From positions 2,914,001 to 2,978,000 of the forward strand of contig NZ_CP023407.1 in assembly GCF_003665435.1 (NCBI RefSeq): a stretch of 64,000 bases of DNA, in the 5' to 3' direction. The translations under genes and the position numbers were made by a program. This stretch comes from Streptomyces fungicidicus (GTDB lineage Bacteria; Actinomycetota; Actinomycetes; Streptomycetales; Streptomycetaceae). This document shows, one piece after another, positions 43,915-52,249 of this stretch. The notes beneath the pieces are model-generated. The model was not told the origin of the DNA and ran no database searches. It saw only the letters and a list, made by a program, of their open reading frames with translations. Numbering within the stretch: position 1 is the first letter of the stretch; each line of letters starts with the position of its first letter.

Positions 43915-44562
43915 GTGAACTTCTGGGAGTACCTGCAGAGCCGGCACCAGCAAATCCTCACCGACGCGTACCAGCACGCCAGCGTCGTCTTCCAGTGCAT
44001 GGTGGTGGCGACCCTGCTCGGTGTGCTGATCGGTGTGGTCACCTACCGCAGCGAGTGGGCGGGCAACCTCGCCACGACCACCACCGCGGCCCTGCTGACC
44101 ATCCCCTCGCTGGCCATGATCGGTCTGCTGATCCCGCTCGTGGGGCTCGGGGTGCCGCCGACGGTGATCGCCCTGACGCTGTACGGGCTGCTGCCGATCG
44201 TGCGGAACTCGATCGTGGGCCTGCGAGGGGTCGACCCCTCGCTGGTGGACGCGGCCAAGGGGATCGGGATGTCGCGCTCGGCCCGGCTGGCGCGGGTGGA
44301 GCTGCCGCTGGCCTGGCCGCCGATCCTGACCGGGATCCGGGTCTCCACGCAGATGCTGATGGGCATCGCCGCCATCGCCGCGTACGCCTCCGGGCCCGGC
44401 CTCGGCAACCTGATCTTCCGCGGGATCGCCTCCCTGGGCAGCAAGAACGCGCTGAACCAGGTCCTCGCGGGCACGCTCGGGATCATCATCCTCGCCCTGC
44501 TGTTCGACGCCGCGTACGTCCTGATCGGACGGCTGACCATCCCCGGGGGGATCCGTGCCTGA
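43915..44562 (+). CDS. OpuC-type ABC permease 1 (betaine/choline/quaternary amine)
   Basis: A 215-residue, six-helix BPD-type permease from a GTG start: MVVATLLGVLIGVVTYRSEWAGNLATTTTAALLTIPSLAMIGLLIPLVGLGVPPTVIALTLYGLLPIVRNSIVGLRGVDPSLVDAAKGIGMSRSARLARVELPLAWPPILTGIR. The EAA loop (DAAKGIGMS...ARVELPLA) contacts the ATPase. It is the first gene of the importer, and its stop overlaps the ATPase start. Members import glycine betaine, carnitine or choline as osmoprotectants. Confidence 0.9.
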   Translation: MNFWEYLQSRHQQILTDAYQHASVVFQCMVVATLLGVLIGVVTYRSEWAGNLATTTTAALLTIPSLAMIGLLIPLVGLGVPPTVIALTLYGLLPIVRNSIVGLRGVDPSLVDAAKGIGMSRSARLARVELPLAWPPILTGIRVSTQMLMGIAAIAAYASGPGLGNLIFRGIASLGSKNALNQVLAGTLGIIILALLFDAAYVLIGRLTIPGGIRA

Positions 44563-45859
44563 TGCGTCCGCGTCCGCGCCGTCCGCGCCCGGCCCCTCCG
44601 CGCCCGGCCCGGAGACATCCGGGGGCGACTCCCCGTCGGTCGGGGCGACCATCGAGCTGGAGGGCCTCACCAAGCAGTACCCCGGCAGCGCGCTGCCGGC
44701 CGTCGACAACGTCACGATGGACTTCAAGGAGGGCGAGACGGTGATCCTCGTCGGCCCGTCCGGCTGCGGGAAGTCCACCCTCCTGAAGATGATCAACCGG
44801 CTGATCGAGCCGACGGCCGGCCGGATCCGGATCGGCGGCGAGGACGTCACCGACATGGACCCGGTGCGGCTGCGCCGCAAGATCGGGTACGCGATCCAGG
44901 CCAGCGGGCTGTTCCCGCACATGACGGTGGCGCAGAACATCGCGCTGGTGCCGAAGATGCTGCGCTGGCCCTCGGCCCGGGTGCGGGCCCGGGTGGAGGA
45001 GATGCTGGACCTGGTCGGACTGGACCCCGGCGAGTTCCACGGCCGCTACCCGCGCCAGCTGTCCGGCGGCCAGCAGCAGCGGGTGGGGGTGGCGCGGGCC
45101 CTGGCGGCGGATCCGCCGGTGCTGCTGATGGACGAGCCGTTCGGGGCGGTCGACCCGATCACCCGGGACCATCTCCAGGACGAGCTGATCCGGCTCCAGC
45201 GGGAGCTGCACAAGACGATCGTCTTCGTCACCCACGACTTCGACGAGGCGATCAAGCTGGGCGACCGGATCGCGGTGCTGCGCGAACGCTCCCACATCGC
45301 CCAGTTCGACACCCCGGAGGCGATCCTCACCAACCCCTCCGACGACTTCGTGTCCGGGTTCGTGGGCGCCGGGGCGGCGCTGAAACGGCTCAACCTCAGC
45401 CGGGTCCGGGACGTGGAGATCACCGAGTACCCCACGGTGAACGTCGACGACCCGCTGCAGGACATCTTCGACCGGCTCCGCAGCGGCGGCACCAACGAGG
45501 TCCTGGTGCTCGACAAGCAGGGGCGCCCCTACAAGTGGCTGCGGCGCGGCGACATGATGCGCGCCAAGGGGTCGCTGGCCCGCGCGGGCACCCTGGTGAA
45601 CGACACGGTGACCAGGGACGCGACGCTGCGGGACGCGCTGGAGGCGGTGCTCACCGACAACACCGGGCGGGTCGCCGTCACCGGGCGGCGCGGCGCGTAC
45701 GAAGGGGTCGTGGACGTGGAGACGCTGATGAACTCCGTGCACGAACTGCTGGAGGCGGACCGGCTGGAGGCCAGGGAGGCGCAGCACGATCTGCAGGAGC
45801 AGCGGGCCTCGCAGACGCACGCCGAGCAGGAGGGCTTCGGCGGGGAGGCGAAGGCGTGA
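44555..45859 (+). CDS. OpuC-type ABC transporter ATP-binding protein with CBS domains
   Basis: A 434-residue ATPase whose GTG start overlaps the permease stop. Walker A is VGPSGCGKSTLL, the signature is LSGGQQQRVGVARALA, Walker B is VLLMDEPFGAVDPITRD, and the H-loop is FVTHDFDEA. After the ATPase (about residue 290) come two CBS motifs (YPTVNVDDPLQDIFDRLRSGGTNEVLVLDKQGRPYKWL and DTVTRDATLRDALEAVLTDNTGRVAVTG), typical of OpuA/OpuC ATPases, where they sense ionic strength or a nucleotide such as c-di-AMP. It ends in a charged helix. Confidence 0.92.
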   Translation: MPDASASAPSAPGPSAPGPETSGGDSPSVGATIELEGLTKQYPGSALPAVDNVTMDFKEGETVILVGPSGCGKSTLLKMINRLIEPTAGRIRIGGEDVTDMDPVRLRRKIGYAIQASGLFPHMTVAQNIALVPKMLRWPSARVRARVEEMLDLVGLDPGEFHGRYPRQLSGGQQQRVGVARALAADPPVLLMDEPFGAVDPITRDHLQDELIRLQRELHKTIVFVTHDFDEAIKLGDRIAVLRERSHIAQFDTPEAILTNPSDDFVSGFVGAGAALKRLNLSRVRDVEITEYPTVNVDDPLQDIFDRLRSGGTNEVLVLDKQGRPYKWLRRGDMMRAKGSLARAGTLVNDTVTRDATLRDALEAVLTDNTGRVAVTGRRGAYEGVVDVETLMNSVHELLEADRLEAREAQHDLQEQRASQTHAEQEGFGGEAKA

Positions 45860-46731
45860 GCACCTCCGCCTCCGGCTCCTTCGGACGGCGTCCCGGGAGC
45901 GGGCGCGAGGTGGAGGAGCCGCCGTACCGGGACGAGGGCGGTGAACCGCCGGAGGAGACCGCGGCCCCTCCCCCGTACCCGGGTGTGAAGCCGCCCCGGG
46001 TGACCTGGCGGAAACTGACGTTCCTGCCGGTGGCGCTGATCGTCCTGCTGCTCGCGACCTGGATCTGGTTCGAGCAGGCCGACCTGGACGCGCTGACCCG
46101 GAACGCGCTGTCCAACGGGCAGGTGTCCAAGGCGCTGTGGCAACACATCGAGCTGACCGTGATCTCGACGTTCTTCGTGCTGATCATCGCGATCCCGCTG
46201 GGCATCCTGCTGACCCGCCGGACGTTCCGCGGGGCCACCCCGGCGGCCATGGCGTTCGCCAACATGGGTCAGGCGACCCCGGCGATCGGTCTGCTGGCGC
46301 TGCTGGTGATCTGGCTGGGCATCGGCCGCAGGGCGGCCCTGATCGGCATCATCGCCTACGCCGTGCTGCCGGTGCTGGCCAACACCATCGCGGGCCTGAA
46401 GGCCAACGACCCGACGCTGCTGGAGGCGGCGCGCGGCATCGGCATGTCCCCGATGGGCGTGCTGACGCGGGTGGAGCTGCCGCTGGCCGTCCCGCTCATC
46501 CTCGCCGGTGTGCGCACGGCGCTCGTGCTGAACGTCGGCACGGCGACGCTGGCCACGTTCGGCGGGGGCGGGGGCCTGGGCGTACTGATCACGACCGGGA
46601 TCACCAGTCAGCGGATGCCGGTGCTGGTGCTGGGCTCGGTCCTGACCGTGGCCCTCGCCCTGCTGGTGGACTGGCTGGCCTCGCTGGCGGAACTGCTGCT
46701 GCGGCCCCGGGGTCTGGAGGCGGGGCCATGA
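45856..46731 (+). CDS. OpuC-type ABC permease 2
   Basis: A 291-residue permease. The GTG start overlaps the ATPase stop (GTGA). An N-terminal soluble stretch of about 55 Pro/Glu-rich residues precedes six to seven helices: FLPVALIVLLLATWIWFEQ, LTVISTFFVLIIAIPLGILLTRRTF, PAIGLLALLVIWLGIGRRAALIGIIAYAVLPVLANTIAGLK, then the EAA loop EAARGIGMSPMGVLTRVELPLAVPLI. The extra N-terminal helix makes it the longer of the permease pair. It forms the membrane channel with permease 1. Confidence 0.9.
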   Translation: MSTSASGSFGRRPGSGREVEEPPYRDEGGEPPEETAAPPPYPGVKPPRVTWRKLTFLPVALIVLLLATWIWFEQADLDALTRNALSNGQVSKALWQHIELTVISTFFVLIIAIPLGILLTRRTFRGATPAAMAFANMGQATPAIGLLALLVIWLGIGRRAALIGIIAYAVLPVLANTIAGLKANDPTLLEAARGIGMSPMGVLTRVELPLAVPLILAGVRTALVLNVGTATLATFGGGGGLGVLITTGITSQRMPVLVLGSVLTVALALLVDWLASLAELLLRPRGLEAGP

Positions 46732-47705
46732 GGAATCCCCGGCGGCGGACGGGTCCGCTCCTGGCCGCGGTGCTGCTGGCGGCGGCGTCGGCCTGCGGGC
46801 TGACCAGCGGCTCCCCCATGGTCGACGACGTGAAGCCCGGCTCGATCGGCGAGGGGAAACCGCTGGAGGGCGCGAAGCTCACCGTGACCTCCAAGGAGTT
46901 CACCGAGCAGCTCATCCTCGGCGCGATCATGGGCATCGCCTTCCAGGCGGCCGGCGCGGAGGTCATCGACCGCACGGGCATCCAGGGCTCGGTCGGCTCC
47001 CGGGAGGCGGTCGTCAACGGGGACGCGGACGCCGCGTACGAGTACACCGGCACGGCGTGGATCACGTACCAGGGCAACAGCAAGCCGATCCCGGACCCGC
47101 GCGAGCAGTGGCGGGCGGTGCGGGACGCGGACCTCAGGAACGGGGTGACCTGGCTGGCGCCGTCCGCCCTGAACAACACCTACGCGCTCGCCATGAACCA
47201 GGCGAACTACGAGAAGTACCGCACGCGGACGCTGTCCGAGGTGGCCGCGCTGGCGAAGTCCGACCCGGGCGCGGTGACGCTGTGCGTGGAGGGCGAGTTC
47301 GCCAACCGCGCGGACGGGCTGCCGGGCATGGAGAAGGCGTACGGCATGAACATCCCGGCGGCGGACGTCACACAGATGGACACCGGGATCATCTACACCC
47401 AGACCGCCAAGGGCGCCTGCACCTACGGCGAGGTCTTCACCACCGACGGGCGGATCAAGTCCATGAACCTGGTGGTGATGAAGGACGACAAGAAGTTCTT
47501 CCCGAACTACAACGCGGCGCCGACGGTCAACACCGACACGCTCAAGAAGTGGCCGGCCATCGCGGAGGTCCTCGACCCGGTGACGGCGAAGCTCGACAAC
47601 ACCGTGGCGCAGGACCTCAACGCGAAGGTGGACGTCGACGGGGAGGACCCCCACCAGGTGGCGCTGGACTGGATGGTGGACGAGGGGTTCGTCAAGAAGG
47701 GCTAG
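46728..47705 (+). CDS. Glycine betaine/choline-type substrate-binding lipoprotein
   Basis: A 325-residue lipoprotein whose ATG overlaps the permease stop (ATGA). The signal peptide LLAAVLLAAASACG has the lipobox ASAC. The mature part begins GAKLTVTSKEFTEQLILGAIMGIAFQAAGAEVIDRTGIQGSVGSREAVVNGDADAAYEYTGTAWITYQG, the OpuCC/ProX-like OpuAC fold. It captures quaternary amines outside the membrane for the two permeases. It completes the four-gene importer and ends overlapping the convergent protease gene by four bases. Confidence 0.92.
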   Translation: MRNPRRRTGPLLAAVLLAAASACGLTSGSPMVDDVKPGSIGEGKPLEGAKLTVTSKEFTEQLILGAIMGIAFQAAGAEVIDRTGIQGSVGSREAVVNGDADAAYEYTGTAWITYQGNSKPIPDPREQWRAVRDADLRNGVTWLAPSALNNTYALAMNQANYEKYRTRTLSEVAALAKSDPGAVTLCVEGEFANRADGLPGMEKAYGMNIPAADVTQMDTGIIYTQTAKGACTYGEVFTTDGRIKSMNLVVMKDDKKFFPNYNAAPTVNTDTLKKWPAIAEVLDPVTAKLDNTVAQDLNAKVDVDGEDPHQVALDWMVDEGFVKKG

Positions 47706-48493
47706 CAGCCCGGCACCTCGCCGGTGCCCTTCTCCAGGGCCACGAGGGCGTCGACGGCGCTCTTGAGGGTGGTGACCGGGACCAGCCGCAGGCCGTCGGG
47801 CAGCTCGGCCCGGGCGTCGGAGCACTCGTCCTTCGGCACCAGGAAGACGGTGGCGCCGTCGCGCTTGGCGGCCTGCGTCTTCAGGGGCACGCCGCCGACC
47901 GCGCCGACGGCGCCGTTCGCGTCGATCGTGCCCGTGCCGGCGATGACCCGGCCGCCGGTGAGGTCGCCGCCGCTGCCGTCGCCGTCCAGCTTGTCGATGA
48001 TGCCGAGGGAGAACAGCAGGCCGGCGCTGGGGCCGCCGACGTCGGCGAGCTCGAGGGTGACCCCGATGTTCTCGTCCTCGCGGTTCAGGTAGTCCAGTGC
48101 GGCCCGGGTGGCCTCGTCCTGGGACTCCTTCATCTGCTTGCGGTTGTACTGCTCGATCTCCTTGACGCTGTCCCCGCTGGGGTAGACGGAGTCGCGGGGC
48201 ATGACCGCCTGTTCGGTGCTGAACCAGCTGTCGATCACGTCCGGGAGGCCGACGCGGGTGTCCGGCGAGGTCGCCTCGATGGTGGTCATCCGGAGCTGCC
48301 CGCTGGTCTCGCGGACCGGTGCGCCGGTGATCGTGATGACCTGGGTGCCCTTGTTCTCACCGAGCACGTTCGCGGTCAGCCCGGGCTGCGCCACGGAGAA
48401 GGGCAGCGGCGCGGCCACGGCCGTGGCGAGCAGGGCCACGACGGGGGCGGACAGGACGGCGAGGGCTTGGGGACGCGTGAGGCGGGAGAGCAC
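47702..48493 (-). CDS. Membrane-anchored Lon-like (S16) serine protease
   Basis: A 263-residue protein. An N-terminal helix (ALAVLSAPVVALLATAVAAPLPFSVAQPG) anchors it. The C-terminal Lon proteolytic domain has the Ser156/Lys205 dyad in GGPSAGLLFSLGIIDKL and GGVPLKTQAAKRDG, with GRVIAGTGTIDANGAVGAVGGV between. Actinobacterial relatives usually have a PDZ module between anchor and protease; here that stretch (about 60-130) is short, so a PDZ is doubtful. It has no ATPase domain. It probably cleaves exported or membrane proteins. Confidence 0.87.
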   Translation of the reverse strand: MLSRLTRPQALAVLSAPVVALLATAVAAPLPFSVAQPGLTANVLGENKGTQVITITGAPVRETSGQLRMTTIEATSPDTRVGLPDVIDSWFSTEQAVMPRDSVYPSGDSVKEIEQYNRKQMKESQDEATRAALDYLNREDENIGVTLELADVGGPSAGLLFSLGIIDKLDGDGSGGDLTGGRVIAGTGTIDANGAVGAVGGVPLKTQAAKRDGATVFLVPKDECSDARAELPDGLRLVPVTTLKSAVDALVALEKGTGEVPGC

Positions 48494-48577
48494 AGAGCAA
48501 ATCTAACGCGCCCCGGCATGGCGCCGTCCCGCCCCGGGGGGGGCGACGCAGCAGCGCGGCTACTGAGCAGCACCGCA

Positions 48578-48624
48578 GCTGCGGGCAGTCGTGCCGCTGG
48601 GGCGGCACGGGTGGGCGCAGCGGC
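48578..48624 (-). repeat. Dispersed two-hairpin repeat, copy 2 (inverted)
   Basis: Reverse orientation of the 33386 element, differing mainly in the inner loop (CCCA versus CCT). It lies in the 308-bp gap 48494-48801 between the Lon-like gene and the IclR gene, which otherwise holds no gene I can support. Confidence 0.75.
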
Positions 48625-48725
48625 ACCCGGCTGTCGCCGGCGGAGCAACCCACCCCCGGCAGCGCGACGGTGCTGGTGCCGGTCGGGGGGGAGGTCACGC
48701 AGCCCGGCGTTCACGGGGTGCCGTC

Positions 48726-48773
48726 GCGCCCACCCGTGCCGCCCTGCGGCACGACTGCCCGCGGAGAGCGGAG
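48726..48773 (+). repeat. Dispersed two-hairpin repeat, copy 3
   Basis: Same orientation as the 33386 copy, with identical core GCCCACCCGTGCCGCCCTGC followed by GGCACGACTGCCCGC. It lies 100 bp from the inverted copy 2, so the pair can form a large cruciform or a long RNA hairpin. Confidence 0.75.
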
Positions 48774-48801
48774 GGCGTGCCCGCGGCGGGCGCGGAGGGG
48801 G

Positions 48802-49443
48802 TTAGCGGAGGGCTTCTGCTACTTCTCGGGCTGCGTCCATGACGCGGGTGCCGATGCGTTCCGGGACGACCTCCGCCAGCATGACGACGCCCACGCTGCC
48901 CTCGACCCCCGTGACCCCCAGCAGCGGCGCCGCCGCCCCGCACGCCCCCGCCTCCAGCTCACCGTGCGTCAGCGTGTACCCGGGATCGTCGGCCGCCCGC
49001 TGCCGCGCGGCGAGGATCGCCTTCCCCGCGGCCCCTCGGTCCAGCGGATGCCGGAACCCCGCCCGGTACGCCACGTGGTAGTCCGTCCACGACGGCTCCA
49101 CCACCGCCACGGCCAGCGCCTCCGCCCCGTCCACCAGCGTCAGGTGCGCGGTCGCGCCGATGTCCTCCGCGAGCGACCGCAGCGCCGGCATCGCGGCCTC
49201 CCGCACCAGCGGATGCACCTGACGGCCCAGCCGCAGCACCCCCAGCCCGACCCGGGCGCGTCCGCCCAGGTCACGGCGTACGAGGGCGTGCTGTTCCAGC
49301 GTGGCGAGCAACCGGTACACGACGGTCCGGTTCACGCCCAGTTTGTGGGAAAGCTCGGTGACGGTCAGCCCGTGGTCCGTATCGGCCAGCAGTTTGAGGA
49401 CACGCAGTCCCCTGTCGAGCGTCTGAGAGGTCTCCGCGGTCAC
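48802..49443 (-). CDS. IclR-family transcriptional regulator
   Basis: A 213-residue regulator. The GTG at 49443 lies at a normal distance from AAGGAG; a GTG at 49452 overlaps that site. The winged HTH is TLDRGLRVLKLLADTDHGLTVTELSHKLGVNRTVVYRLLATLEQHALVRRD. The C-terminal effector domain has SLAEDIGATAHLTLVDGAEALAVAVVEPSW and FRHPLDRGAAGKAIL. Members often control catabolism of aromatics or sugar acids. Neighbouring genes do not reveal the target. A perfect palindrome lies about 265 bp upstream. Confidence 0.88.
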   Translation of the reverse strand: MTAETSQTLDRGLRVLKLLADTDHGLTVTELSHKLGVNRTVVYRLLATLEQHALVRRDLGGRARVGLGVLRLGRQVHPLVREAAMPALRSLAEDIGATAHLTLVDGAEALAVAVVEPSWTDYHVAYRAGFRHPLDRGAAGKAILAARQRAADDPGYTLTHGELEAGACGAAAPLLGVTGVEGSVGVVMLAEVVPERIGTRVMDAAREVAEALR

Positions 49444-49706
49444 GACGCCCACTCCTTAGTGGTGAGGTCGGCGGTCCCCCCGCGGCGGATGCGTCACCGA
49501 GTCCCGTCGGTCACGCGCCTCAGAGGCCGCCGATCGGCCGGCGGCCCGGCTGTGTCCGGGCACAGTCGCTTCACGGCTGCGCTCCGCGGCGGCGCTGCCA
49601 CGGGGCGTGTGCGTAGCGGGACAGTAGCGAGCCGGGTTCGGTCAGCGGAAGGCTCCGTCCAGAATCCGGGCACTCTCACAGGGAAGTGGTGCCGTTTGTC
49701 CTCATA

Positions 49707-49722
49707 CGTGCACGCGTGCACG
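49707..49722. promoter_or_regulatory. Perfect 16-bp palindrome after the helicase gene
   Basis: CGTGCACGCGTGCACG is an 8-bp palindrome (CGTGCACG) repeated head to tail, itself a perfect 16-bp palindrome. It is 5 bp beyond the helicase stop and upstream of the IclR gene in the 275-bp gap 49444-49727. It could be an operator or a helicase terminator element. Confidence 0.45.
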
Positions 49723-49727
49723 CGAGG

Positions 49728-51527
49728 TCACCGCATGCGCGTGGCCCACTCCTGCACCTTCTCGATCCGCTGGCGCAGCTGTCCCGGCGTGGCCTCCGCG
49801 GAGGGCGGGCCGCCGCAGACCCGGCGCAGCTCGGTGTGGATGACGCCGTGCGGCTTGCCGCTCTGGTGGACGTACGCGCCGACGAGGTTGTTGAGCCGCT
49901 TGCGGAGCTCCATCATCTCCTTGTGGGAGACCACGGGCCGCCGCTCGGCGGGCATCTCGAGGAGGTCCGCCTCCTCGGCCGGCTTCTTGCGGCTGTGCGC
50001 GATCTGCCGGGCCTGCCGCTTCTGCAGCAGCATCTGCACCTGGTCGGGCTCGAGGAGTCCCGGGATGCCGAGGTAGTCCTGCTCCTCCTCGCTGCCGGGG
50101 TGCGCCTGCATGCCGAACTCGGCGCCGTTGTACATGACCCGGTCGAAGACGGCGTCGGACTCCAGCGCCTCGAAGGGCAGCATGTCCTGCTCGCCGGTGT
50201 CCTCGTCCTGCTCCCGGTTCGCCTCCTCCATCTCCTTCTCGGACTCGGCGTACGGGTCCTCCTCGGCGTCCTTCTTGGGCTTGTCGAGGACGTGGTCGCG
50301 TTCGCGCTCCATCTCGTTGGCGAAGCCGAGCAGGTCGGGAATGGTCGGCAGGAACACGGACGCGGTCTCGCCGCGCCGCCGGGACCGCACGAAACGGCCG
50401 ACGGCCTGGGCGAAGAACAGCGGGGTGGAGATGGTGGTGGCGTAGACGCCGACCGCGAGACGCGGCACGTCGACGCCCTCGGACACCATGCGGACGGCGA
50501 CCATCCAGCGGTCGTCGCTGCCGCTGAAGTCGTCGATCCGCTTCGACGCGCCGGTGTCGTCGGACAGCACCAGGGTGGCCTTGGCGCCGGTGATGTCGCG
50601 GATCAGCTTGGCGTAGGCGCGGGCGGACTCCTGGTCGGAGGCGATGACGAGGGCGCCGGCGTCGGGGATGGCCTTGCGGACCTCGGTGAGCCGCTGGTCG
50701 GCGGCGCGCAGCACGGCCGGCATCCACTCGCCGCGCGGGTCCAGCGCGGTGCGCCAGGCCTGGCTGACGGCGTCCTTGGTCATGGGCTCGCCGAGGCGGG
50801 CGGCGATCTCGTCGCCGGCCTTGGTGCGCCAGCGCATGTTGCCGCTGTAGGACATGAAGATGACGGGACGGACGACGTTGTCGGCGAGGGCGGAGCCGTA
50901 CCCGTAGGTGTAGTCGGCGGACGACCGCCGGATCCCGTCGTCGCCCTCCTCGTACGCCACGAAGGGGATCGGGTTGGTGTCGGAGCGGAACGGCGTACCG
51001 GTGAGCGCGAGCCGCCGGGTGGCGGGCTCGAACGCCTCCAGGCAGGCCTCGCCCCAGGACTTGGAGTCACCGGCGTGGTGGATCTCGTCGAGGATGACGA
51101 GGGTCTTGCGCTGCTCGACCCGGTTGCGGTGCAGCATGGGGCGGACGCCGACACCGGCGTACGTCACGGCGACCCCGTCGTAGTCCTTGCCGAGCGGGCC
51201 CGCGCTGTACTCGGGGTCGAGCTTGATGCCTATCCGTGCGGCGGCCTCGGACCACTGCTTCTTCAGGTGCTCGGTGGGCGCGACGACGGTCACCTGCTGC
51301 ACGACGTGGTGGTGCAGCAGCCAGGACGCCAGCGTCAGCGCGAAGGTCGTCTTTCCGGCGCCGGGGGTGGCCACCGCCAGGAAGTCGCGGGGCTGCGTCT
51401 GGATGTACTTGTCCATCGCCCCCTGCTGCCAGGCACGCAGCTTGCCGGCGGTGCCCCAGGGGGCACGTCCGGGGAAAGCCGGGGACAGGTGGTGCGAGTG
51501 GGACGCGGAGCTGGCGGTGGTAGTCAC
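49728..51527 (-). CDS. SF2 DEAD/DEAH-type helicase
   Basis: A 599-residue ATPase from a GTG start. Motif I is AVATPGAGKTT (residues 51-61), motif II DEIHHAGDSKSW, motif III LALTGTPFRSD, and motif VI AQAVGRFVRSRRRG. The layout is the RAD3/UvrB-like or type III restriction-like single helicase polypeptide, followed by an acidic insert and a C-terminal helical region (HKEMMELRKRLNNLVGAYVHQSGK). It unwinds nucleic acid with ATP. No nuclease or methylase is encoded beside it, so a restriction role is not supported. Similar proteins are conserved across Streptomyces. Confidence 0.9.
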   Translation of the reverse strand: MTTTASSASHSHHLSPAFPGRAPWGTAGKLRAWQQGAMDKYIQTQPRDFLAVATPGAGKTTFALTLASWLLHHHVVQQVTVVAPTEHLKKQWSEAAARIGIKLDPEYSAGPLGKDYDGVAVTYAGVGVRPMLHRNRVEQRKTLVILDEIHHAGDSKSWGEACLEAFEPATRRLALTGTPFRSDTNPIPFVAYEEGDDGIRRSSADYTYGYGSALADNVVRPVIFMSYSGNMRWRTKAGDEIAARLGEPMTKDAVSQAWRTALDPRGEWMPAVLRAADQRLTEVRKAIPDAGALVIASDQESARAYAKLIRDITGAKATLVLSDDTGASKRIDDFSGSDDRWMVAVRMVSEGVDVPRLAVGVYATTISTPLFFAQAVGRFVRSRRRGETASVFLPTIPDLLGFANEMERERDHVLDKPKKDAEEDPYAESEKEMEEANREQDEDTGEQDMLPFEALESDAVFDRVMYNGAEFGMQAHPGSEEEQDYLGIPGLLEPDQVQMLLQKRQARQIAHSRKKPAEEADLLEMPAERRPVVSHKEMMELRKRLNNLVGAYVHQSGKPHGVIHTELRRVCGGPPSAEATPGQLRQRIEKVQEWATRMR

Positions 51528-51651
51528 GATCTCCGTGGGGTGGGTCGGGCGGCACGCCTTGCGTGTGGCAACCGGGCCACCCTACCGATGGCCCGGCGCC
51601 GTCCACGCCGGTACCGGGCCGCGCCACCCGGGGGTGGGACCGACGTCACAG

Positions 51652-52020
51652 TCAGCGCGCGAAGCGGGGCAACTGAGCTGCGATCTTGGGGACGTCCAGT
51701 GCGCCCTGGCAGACGTCCAGCACGAACTGCTCCGCCTCGTCCACGTCGAAGTCCGGGTCGAGCGGATGCCCGTTCATATGCAGGAAGACCCAGGTCGCGT
51801 ACCAGGCGAGGCGCTTGTTCCCGTCGACGAGGGCATGGTTGCGAGCGAGGGACTCCATCAGTGCCGCGGCCTTCTGCCACACGTCCGGGTAGGCGTCCTG
51901 GCCGAACACGCTCGACTGCGGACGCGCCAAGGCCGAGTCGAGCAGCCCGTAGTCGCGCACCACGTCCTCCCCGAGCCGCTTCGCGAGGTTCAGCAACTCG
52001 GGCAAGGTGAGGTAGTACAT
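51652..52020 (-). CDS. Doc-type toxin (Fic fold)
   Basis: A 122-residue toxin. The Fic-fold active loop is HALVDGNKR (residues 62-70). The Lys in the position where AMPylating Fic proteins have Gly (DGNGR) is the Doc variant, which in phage P1 Doc phosphorylates EF-Tu and stops translation. YYLTLPELLNLAKRLGEDVVRDYGLLDSALARPQSSVFG is a typical Doc N-terminus. It overlaps the antitoxin stop by one base, so expression is coupled. Confidence 0.9.
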   Translation of the reverse strand: MYYLTLPELLNLAKRLGEDVVRDYGLLDSALARPQSSVFGQDAYPDVWQKAAALMESLARNHALVDGNKRLAWYATWVFLHMNGHPLDPDFDVDEAEQFVLDVCQGALDVPKIAAQLPRFAR

Positions 52021-52217
52021 CAGGCGAGCCTCCGGTTCAGCTCTTCGCTGGCCCTCAGCACGTGGTCGGCCGCCTCGTTGAACAGCCTCGAGTGTTCGTT
52101 TATGGCCTTGATCACCGCGTCGTGCGCGAAGGTCTGCATGCTGCGCCCTTCCGCAGCCGCACGCTCACGCAGGGCATCGAGCTCTTCGTCAGTAAACCGC
52201 AGGTTCAGTCCAGCCAT
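52020..52217 (-). CDS. Ribbon-helix-helix antitoxin
   Basis: A 65-residue protein. MAGLNLRFTDEELDALRERAAAEGRSMQTFAHDAVIKAINEHSRLF is a MetJ/Arc-type RHH domain: a short beta strand (LNLRF) and two helices. The acidic helical tail (NEAADHVLRASEELNRRLA) should cap the Doc active site. It would repress its own promoter through the inverted repeat at 52225-52242. Doc is usually paired with a Phd-type antitoxin; an RHH partner is a common alternative in actinobacteria. Confidence 0.88.
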   Translation of the reverse strand: MAGLNLRFTDEELDALRERAAAEGRSMQTFAHDAVIKAINEHSRLFNEAADHVLRASEELNRRLA

Positions 52218-52224
52218 GCCACGA

Positions 52225-52242
52225 CGGTACTACGTGGTACCG
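52225..52242. promoter_or_regulatory. Operator of the toxin-antitoxin pair
   Basis: CGGTAC-TACGTG-GTACCG, a 6-bp inverted repeat with 6-bp spacer, 7 bp upstream of the antitoxin ATG and 7 bp from the MFS gene stop. It probably binds two RHH dimers, giving conditional cooperativity with Doc. Confidence 0.65.
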
Positions 52243-52249
52243 CACGGTG

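Noticed and set aside
49728..51527. Type I or III restriction subunit
   Set aside because: The helicase motifs are shared with restriction subunits, but no methylase, specificity or nuclease gene is adjacent and the protein lacks a nuclease domain.
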